Source: Doryteuthis pealeii (lineage: Eukaryota > Mollusca > Cephalopoda > Myopsida > Loliginidae). From it: DNA of 64,000 bases. Both the position numbers and the translations under genes were made by a program. Under the pieces are notes generated by a model. The model ran no database searches. It saw only the letters and a list, made by a program, of their open reading frames with translations, and was not told the origin of the DNA. The stretch covers positions 75,409,569-75,473,568 of the forward strand of contig CM042150.1 of the NCBI GenBank assembly GCA_023376005.1, given 5' to 3'. This document shows positions 58,046 through 64,000 of the stretch, piece after piece (position 1 is the first letter of the stretch; each line of letters starts with the position of its first letter).

Positions 58046-58651
58046 ATTATATCTTCTATTTTACTGTGGTATCTCACAAACATAATGTAATATTCTGGCT
58101 ATCATCTCAGACATCAGGAAATATCCTCAGTTTGATATTCCCAACCTTTAGACATAAATAATCCTAGAAGGGTTGACATCAATCAATCGATCACACAAAA
58201 AATAAACAACAAAAAATGTACACATTTGAATTCTGACAATTGCTAAAAATCAAATAATCTATGTTTTACACACATGATTTCTTGCTTGTATCTCTCATCT
58301 ATTTTCTCCCTTCTTATTATCATTAATAAACCATGAAAATTAAAATTAAAATTTCTTCTGTGTTTTGAATTTTCTCATCTATCAATAAGATTTTATAATT
58401 TCCTTTATTGATACAGCATTTCATTGCAAATGATATTTTAACTTTTTTGTTTATCTGGTGTGTTTCACTGACATTTGTCACATAATTACTTCAATATGAT
58501 GTGTCTATTTGTCTTTGTGTTATTTTTTTAATATGATCTCTGTGATTTACATTATCAAGATTTACATCTGTTATTTACATTCCATTGTATTCTAGTTTCA
58601 CTTCTATTGTCACGTTTTAAAAATCTTTTTATAGACACATCTTACCATATA

Positions 58652-59535
58652 AGGTGTGATCAGAAAGTATCAAGACTTGCTTTAATTCATTTTAATTCTA
58701 AAATTTAAATGTATCATAAAGATGTGTTTACATAAAGTTATGATGTTGAGCTATCTGGATGAAACCAATTTAAAATGAATAAATAAATAAATCCAGGCAA
58801 AATTCATTTTGAACAAAATAGTTTTGGTGAAATACAGAATGCATTTTTATCTCCTTCTTCCATTATTCTTCTCTTGTTCGTTTTTGTTTCTGTAATTCTT
58901 CTATTCTGAACCTGTTCGTTATTCTCACTGACTGATTCTTAGAATGCCAGGGTTATCAAGTGAACAAGCGAGTATAGCTCAGTGGTTAAAAGGCTGAGTC
59001 GCTTTCTTAAAGGTTTCAGAAAGTGTTGAGCAAAATAAATAAGCTACGTATCGAAAAAAGAAAAACTCTGAAACCATTCTAGGAGAAAGAAAATTAATTC
59101 AAACCCATTAAACTCTACATAAGAAATAGACCATGTGTGACATTTGACCATGTAAAGGGGTTGGTAAATATATAAATGTCTTTATCTTTTCTAATGAGAT
59201 AACAGGCTTGATTTTAACTATTAGTCCAAGTTAAAAGCATTATATATTATTGTCTGATTTTTTTTAGATGAGGCTTGATTTGTACTATTTAGATTTTTTG
59301 AACTGTTTTCCTCATCTTTATTGTTATATACATAGCCTTTCATCCAAGCTCACCTGACCTCAGCTCTATGCAACTTCTTTTTGGTTTCCTAAACTAAATT
59401 CATCTCAAAGGTGAGAGATTGGAGGATGTAGATGACATTAAAAGAAACATGACAGTACAGCTTCATACCATATAAAAAGAAGAGTTTCAAAGGTGCTTCA
59501 ACCAATGGAAAAGTCACTGGAATATGTGGATATAT
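58652..59535 (+). pseudogene. Mariner-like element remnant
   Basis: A TA dinucleotide precedes AGGTGTGATCAGAAAGTATC at 58652, which has the form of a mariner left terminal repeat. The right part (about 59340-59535) contains, with one stop and one frameshift, the C-terminal landmarks of mariner transposases: a 'SSPDLSSMQL' stretch where SPDLAPCD is expected, then LKGERLEDVDDIKRNMTVQL and EEFQRCFNQWK. The last catalytic aspartate of the D,D34D triad, in SPDLAP(C)D, appears lost. About 600 bp between the two parts is replaced by unrelated sequence, including a SINE D-like piece (about 58967-59175). The 3' end is interrupted by SINE E5. The element is inactive. Confidence 0.65.
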
Positions 59536-59674
59536 TTACCCAACCTATTCACCATGGGTAGGATGTGACATAAGGTCACAAGTATGGGACATCCAATGAA
59601 GAATTAATTCACTATTCAGTTGTAATAGATCTGCAAGAGTAATGCTAACCATTACATCATGATGGGCATGCAAA
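59529..59674 (-). repeat. SINE E, copy E5, with 15-bp target duplication
   Basis: Flanked by perfect TCACTGGAATATGTG at 59514-59528 and 59675-59689, so both boundaries are defined. On the minus strand it reads CATGATGTAATGGTTAGCAT (A-box-like), a decayed B box at GAATTAATTC, ACTTGTGACCTTATGTCACA and a tail GGTTGGGTAAATATA. The target is the mariner transposase C-terminus. Confidence 0.88.
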
Positions 59675-59790
59675 TCACTGGAATATGTGTTTTGTATTCA
59701 GTCAGTTGCAATTTCATCTTTACAAATAATATTTTTGATTTCTTCTTGCTAACCAGTGCTGAAGAAAAAATATTTTTGTAACTGAAATTT

Positions 59791-59795
<5 letters not shown>

Positions 59796-59836
<41 letters not shown>
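59796..59836. repeat. (AC)n microsatellite
   Basis: Uninterrupted AC tract. Confidence 0.95.
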
Positions 59837-59837
<1 letters not shown>

Positions 59838-60074
59838 TGTCATAATCCAAGGTCAAAGTTGAATACTGACACTTGCCAAGAATTTGTTTATGTCTACATA
59901 TATGATTCCTTGCTTATATCTTGCCACCCATTATCAATGATAAAACTTTTAAATTCATATTTCTATTCCTGACACTCAGATAATTGCAAGAACTCTTTTA
60001 TATCATTAACATTCTCTCTATTTCCTTGACATTACTGAAGAAGAAATATTTCAGTAAATAAAATCTGAACATAC

Positions 60075-60150
60075 ACACATGGGGGGGGGGTAATGGCTTA
60101 CAAGCTAGACTGTAACACTGTATTAAGCAAGTTTGAACTCTAGCAGCATT
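60075..60150 (+). repeat. SINE H, copy H2 5' part
   Basis: Degenerate tRNA-like head (GTAATGGCTTACAAGCTAGA) and B-box-like AGTTTGAACTCTAGC. Interrupted by retroposon G2 and continued at 60451. Confidence 0.65.
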
Positions 60151-60450
60151 TCTAGCTGGATTTGTAACTCCCCACCGGGAGGTCCAGTGAGTTTCGGCCA
60201 CTGGATCAGATTTAGTAAAATAATAGCGTCGATCCCAGGGGGCTATCCTCCCAGGTAATACCTGCCCCCTTGAATTAAAGGGGTAGGGCTGGGTTTATTG
60301 CTCAGTGCCTGAGGTGGCCCCCTTGTGGGGGAATGCTGACGGGATCGACGCAATTTTTCCACCTGCCACCCAGGAGTCTCCGCTTGTGGGTGGTCCCACG
60401 TTAATAGAGCCTTGTGCCTAACCCATACAAGTGGGGTACGAGGTAAATAA
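60151..60450 (+). mobile_element. Retroposon G, copy G2, inserted in SINE H2
   Basis: A 300-bp insertion bounded by 19-bp direct repeats TTTGAACTCTAGC(A/T)GCATT (60132-60150 and 60451-60469, one mismatch). That duplication length points to LINE-type integration. Homologous to G1 at 40.69 kb. Internal inverted repeats GCGTCGATCCC and GGGATCGACGC bracket a central ~110 bp. The copy contains about 60 bp (near 60260-60320) absent from G1. No coding capacity. The A/B-box promoter was not recognised. Confidence 0.8.
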
Positions 60451-60625
60451 TTTGAACTCTAGCTGCATTATTGCATTCACTTTCAGGCTAATATCCTTGA
60501 GATAGATATGAACCTCCTCATCCTCCCCAGCTATGGACTAAATATAAATAGTATCACAACTGTTCTTCTACAAGGATGGCTTTAAATTAAATAACTCATG
60601 TAGTTTGATATGCCATTAAAAGAAA
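60451..60625 (+). repeat. SINE H, copy H2 3' part
   Basis: Carries CATTCACTTTCAGGCTAATA, TATGAACCTCCTCATCCTCC and a tail GATATGCCATTAAAAGAAAC. The first block matches H1. Confidence 0.65.
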
Positions 60626-60644
60626 CCAAACACACACACAAGGA

Positions 60645-60780
60645 GGTGAATGGTAGAATTCATGCCTTTCCCAAGGGCAAAGTGAACATAAAATGCCTTA
60701 TTCAAAAATTGAAATTGGTCCATCAATTCCATTTTGTGCACTAATAACCATTATACAATCTCTGCCTTGAATATTGACAT
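60645..60780 (-). repeat. SINE D-like fragment D11
   Basis: On the minus strand: tRNA-like GAGATTGTATAATGGTTATT and CTTTGCCCTTGGGAAAGGCATGAATTC-type middle. Confidence 0.5.
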
Positions 60781-61718
60781 TAACCAACACATTTGACTGT
60801 TTTTGTCTGGTCAATGTTGGGTAAAACTATAAAATATTTATACTTTTAAGACTTTACTTACTTTTTTCACACTTATCTTTTTTCTTTTATTCACTCTATT
60901 ATTAAAACTAAAATGTAGATTCATTTTTATTTCTTGTTACTTTTTTTGCTTTATTATCACCTGATATTCTAAGTGAGTTTCTTATTTTATTCAGTTAACT
61001 GCAGTCAGTCAACATATTCCTATTCTTGCCTTTATTACATTGTAAAACAATAATCATAGCTATATATAAACTATAGATACATTTTTTTTTCCTGAAATAG
61101 GTTCGCTTTCCTTTCAGAATAACATTTTTATCTTACAAATTCAATCAATAGATAGAATTTTGTATCTACTTTCTCTTGCTTGGAAGATTTTTTTTTCCTT
61201 TCTTTTCATTTTATAGAATTATTGCAACTTTCAGTCATTTCAAAACTTCTCTATTATTGTCTAAATTTCTGAGATGAGGATTTTGTACACAATGATGTAC
61301 TCTGGCTAGTGTCCTCATCCTGGTTTTTGTAGTTCCTGTAGAATGAAGACAGAATCATGGATAGAAAATAACACTGAAAGCTAAGTGTTATATGAATTAA
61401 AAGGCTGTCACTTGATCACGGGGACAGAAAAGAACAATAGACATATTGAACACAAAAAAACCCTTCACATTTCAAGATGTTACATTCTGACTCAGACCAG
61501 TCCAAAAAGAAGAGGTGGTATTGCTTTGTCCAGTCAATGGGGGAAAGGAAACACCTTTTCAGGATTAAACCATAGTCCAACCCCATCCCAGTGAAGGGTC
61601 AGTTTCACTCAACTATTCAACTTTTTACTTTGAAAGCCTACATTCAGCTGTCATGAATTTGTATATCTCAAATCCTGTGAGGCAGATAACAGTTTGCTGG
61701 GTGCTATATATATATATA
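60781..61718. other. AT-rich stretch, no gene seen
   Basis: The frame at 61385-61594 has no recognised domain. A GC-richer patch at 61510-61600 is unclassified. Confidence 0.45.
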
Positions 61719-62325
61719 TCTTATTATAATGGAGATTGTGGGTTTGTCTGTCTGTAACCGAAACTAAATCACTACTCAAGTCACAATTCCCTTAGTAATT
61801 GACGTCACATTCACCATGAATTTATTTTCATCTTAAACCTCAATTATTAATAAAATTGTTTTACATTATTAATACTGTTGACCATATCTACATATTGATA
61901 ACATTCAATTGTATTTATACACAACGAAATAGCGGTTTACAATGTGAACGGGAAGGCTAATTTGCATATTGATATTAAAAAATTGATTTTAATAAATATG
62001 TGTTTAGTATTATTGATTTCTAATTGTTTGGTTTTATCTTAATGAATATGAGCAAAAATCTCTTCAATAAATCTTTAAAAAAATCCATTAACAAGAAGAA
62101 TAACTGTAATATTATTCTTTACTTCCTATTTTAACTAAATAGTTAAATTAGAAAAAAAATAGCAATGAAAGACGGAAGTGATGGACGAGTAAGTTTCAGT
62201 TGTTCTATGTTTCAAATTTTTTTATCTGCATTCTTATTTAGTTTGATTAGCCTTTCTAATTTGATATAATATTTTATTACATTAAAATTTAAATACTTGC
62301 ACCCGGAGTGTGCATATATTTGCTA

Positions 62326-62326
<1 letters not shown>
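61719..62326 (+). mobile_element. Helitron-like non-autonomous element J2
   Basis: Begins A|TCTTATTATAATGGAG after an AT tract and ends CACCCGGAGTGTGCATATAT, TTGCTAG|T. The end resembles the invertebrate CCCGGGCAACGCCGGGTA...CTAG termini and J1. The 5' GTGGGTTTGTCTGTCTGTAA also fits that family. No replicase or helicase is encoded. Confidence 0.5.

Positions 62327-62360
<34 letters not shown>
62327..62360. repeat. (AT)n microsatellite
   Basis: AT tract directly after the 3' CTAG of J2. Confidence 0.9.
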
Positions 62361-62364
<4 letters not shown>

Positions 62365-62467
62365 TTTCTCTTTTTCTAGGGATCCTGTGTTGCTAACATC
62401 TTTGAATGTTGAGGACCGGTTGTATTTAGAAAAAAACAACAACTATAGCTTTGTTTTTAAGCTGAAT

Positions 62468-62591
62468 GTTGGTATTTAAATCAGAAATTAAAAAAAATCT
62501 CTGGTGTAGTTGGCATCAAAATCTGTGGAATGAATTCAAATGCCAACTACATCAGAATAGATTCTTTTAAATTTCTGATGTAAATACCAAC
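62468..62591. repeat. 124-bp hairpin-forming inverted repeat
   Basis: Arms 62468-62516 and 62540-62591 pair over about 50 bp with few mismatches; GTTGGTATTTA and TGTAGTTGGCAT match exactly. The loop is 23 bp. It could be a small foldback MITE or, less likely, a hairpin RNA. Confidence 0.8.
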
Positions 62592-63146
62592 CTGAAGTTG
62601 TGAATCAAAAGTAAACCAGACATTTTTTTCATTTTCATAGTAGAATAGACAGTGTGTTTGAAAGAATGTGTAGCACAAAATGGTGACTATATTATATGTT
62701 TCAATTTGAATGTGTGATTTTTAAAAGATTTATTGCTTTAAAATATCATTGCTTATTGTTTACATTATCCTAATTAAGCAATAATCCTATGTAATTATTT
62801 CACATATCTAGTATAAGACATAAATAAATAAGCTTAAATATCAATGTCAAATTAAATGGGATTAATTATTTAACAAGAAAAATGATTTGTTAATTTTTTC
62901 TTTTGAAAATACAAATTCTCTAGAATTGGTTATATCTGGTAGCAACACGTCTTCCTGCTGATTATTTTTTATAATGTTTAAAAAGATGAACCCAGTCTCA
63001 ATATCTATGAGCTGTAATTTTTCTTTGGAAAACACAGGATTGTGGGAGTGCAAAACTATCCATACACTCTATACTTAATTCTACACAAATTTTTCTTGTT
63101 TTAAAAAATTAAATTTCATTTTAGCCATAATATTTAAGGATGTGGA
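62592..63146. other. AT-rich stretch, nothing recognised
   Basis: No gene or repeat family recognised. Confidence 0.45.
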
Positions 63147-63270
63147 ATATTTCAGAGGTGCTTTGATCAATGGAAATACACTGGAATATGTTGAATATTG
63201 AAGAAAATCAATGGTTTCATTCTTTTTTTTATCAATATAGCTTTAGTCTTGACACATTTTGAACACCCTT
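63147..63270 (+). pseudogene. Mariner 3' end fragment
   Basis: Encodes FQRCFDQWKYTGI, the same C-terminal segment as the 59.5 kb remnant, followed at 63245-63270 by AGTCTTGACACATTTTGAAC and ACCCTT. This is the approximate reverse complement of the 58652 terminal repeat. Only this 3' end is left. Confidence 0.65.
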
Positions 63271-64000
63271 TGTAAAATCTGCACATGTTGCTATATCTGC
63301 TGTAAGCATTACAGAATATAATCTATGATAAAAGCAAAGATAGAATTCTTGCAGTAAAACAGGAAAGAAAACCCCCCAAAAACCCAAAAAACAATGAAAC
63401 AACAAGAGAGGAAGGGACAACCTTTAACGCTGGATTGACATTGCCTTAAGACGACAAACAATGAATATGATAATTCAATCTGTGGAAGTAGACAGCATTC
63501 TAAAAGATGGAAGTTCTTCATTAACTATCTTTGGAATTGGCAGATATGGATAGATATAGGAAGAGGGAATCTGGGATTGAAAGAATTTAAAGCTTAAGAA
63601 ACAAAGGATTCTATACAGAATGGATCCCTTAGGAATTTAATATAATTTAATCTTTATTCATAAAACCTGCACTCTTTCATTCCAAGATTTTTTATTTTTT
63701 TTTTCAGATGTTTGTGCCTCTTTTTCATATGCTCTTTGAATATTTGGATTAGTTTTCATTTATATTTGTTTTATGATTCTTTACCTTCTATTATATTCTG
63801 TGCTTTTTCTTATTTTTGCTTCTTCTTATTACCTTCAGGGTGACCTAGCAGTTATTGAATTGGTGGGTCAAATACATGCTCTAGCTAGGTCAGTTTGCTT
63901 TTACTTTGCACTAATCACCTTTGAAAAACCTTGAACCCATTCTCCCCTAGTTAAGAGTAAATAGCTGGGCAGTTTGTAAAATGCCATTTATGTTGGGCAT
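63271..64000. other. AT-rich stretch; SINE D-like tail end of window
   Basis: Near 63940-63985, AGAGTAAATAGCTGGGCAG resembles the middle of SINE D on the plus strand. Nothing else is recognised. Confidence 0.4.

Overview
The window looks like an intergenic or intronic stretch of a large, AT-rich, repeat-dense animal genome, most likely a mollusc and probably a cephalopod. This rests on the very high density of (AT)n, (AC)n and (AG)n microsatellites, several tRNA-headed SINE families, and many short 3' ends of one LINE, a combination that resembles octopus DNA. The species assignment is inference and no database was consulted. There are no bacterial-style genes or operons, no rRNA, no CRISPR array, and no host exon that I can support.

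All recognisable coding sequence belongs to transposable elements, and none of it is intact. A Ty3-type LTR retrotransposon lies on the minus strand at 24.3-28.1 kb. It keeps reverse transcriptase, RNase H, integrase and a full-looking 3' LTR, but its 5' LTR is cut to 76 bp and joined directly to pol. A second, much more decayed Ty3-type pol remnant is at 44.3-45.5 kb. A hAT transposase C-terminus with a terminal repeat is at 36.6-37.0 kb. Mariner-like remnants are at 58.65-59.7 and 63.15-63.27 kb. Seven 3' fragments of one LINE occur near 1.4, 10.0, 12.5, 15.1, 15.6, 16.8 and 47.2 kb.

Non-coding repeats fill much of the rest. I name them by letter: A (tRNA-derived SINE, six copies), C (about 340 bp, many partial copies), D and E (tRNA-headed SINEs sharing a 3' tail), F (two inverted copies at 30.1 and 52.2 kb), G (300-bp retroposon, two copies), H (tRNA-headed SINE), I (two direct LTR-like copies at 20.0 and 22.0 kb) and J (two Helitron-like elements). 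Terminal-inverted-repeat elements without genes are at 32.1-33.0, 47.74-47.97 and 55.69-55.95 kb. The 32.1 kb element contains a second palindromic element and a SINE fragment.

Layout: 0-20 kb is LINE ends, SINEs A, C and D and microsatellites; 20-31 kb holds LTR-type elements; 31-40 kb holds DNA transposons (the nested 32 kb element, hAT) plus SINEs; 40-48 kb holds G, C, the second Ty3 relic and an 8-bp-TSD MITE; 48-54 kb is SINE-rich with a Helitron-like element, F and a possible solo LTR; 54-64 kb holds a MITE, mariner relics, nested SINE insertions and a Helitron-like element. Nesting with visible target-site duplications gives a partial insertion chronology. I found no convincing novel functional system. 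The most distinctive structures are the collapsed LTR-pol junction, the nested terminal-inverted-repeat element, the 229-bp MITE with a perfect 8-bp duplication, and the 300-bp G retroposon.
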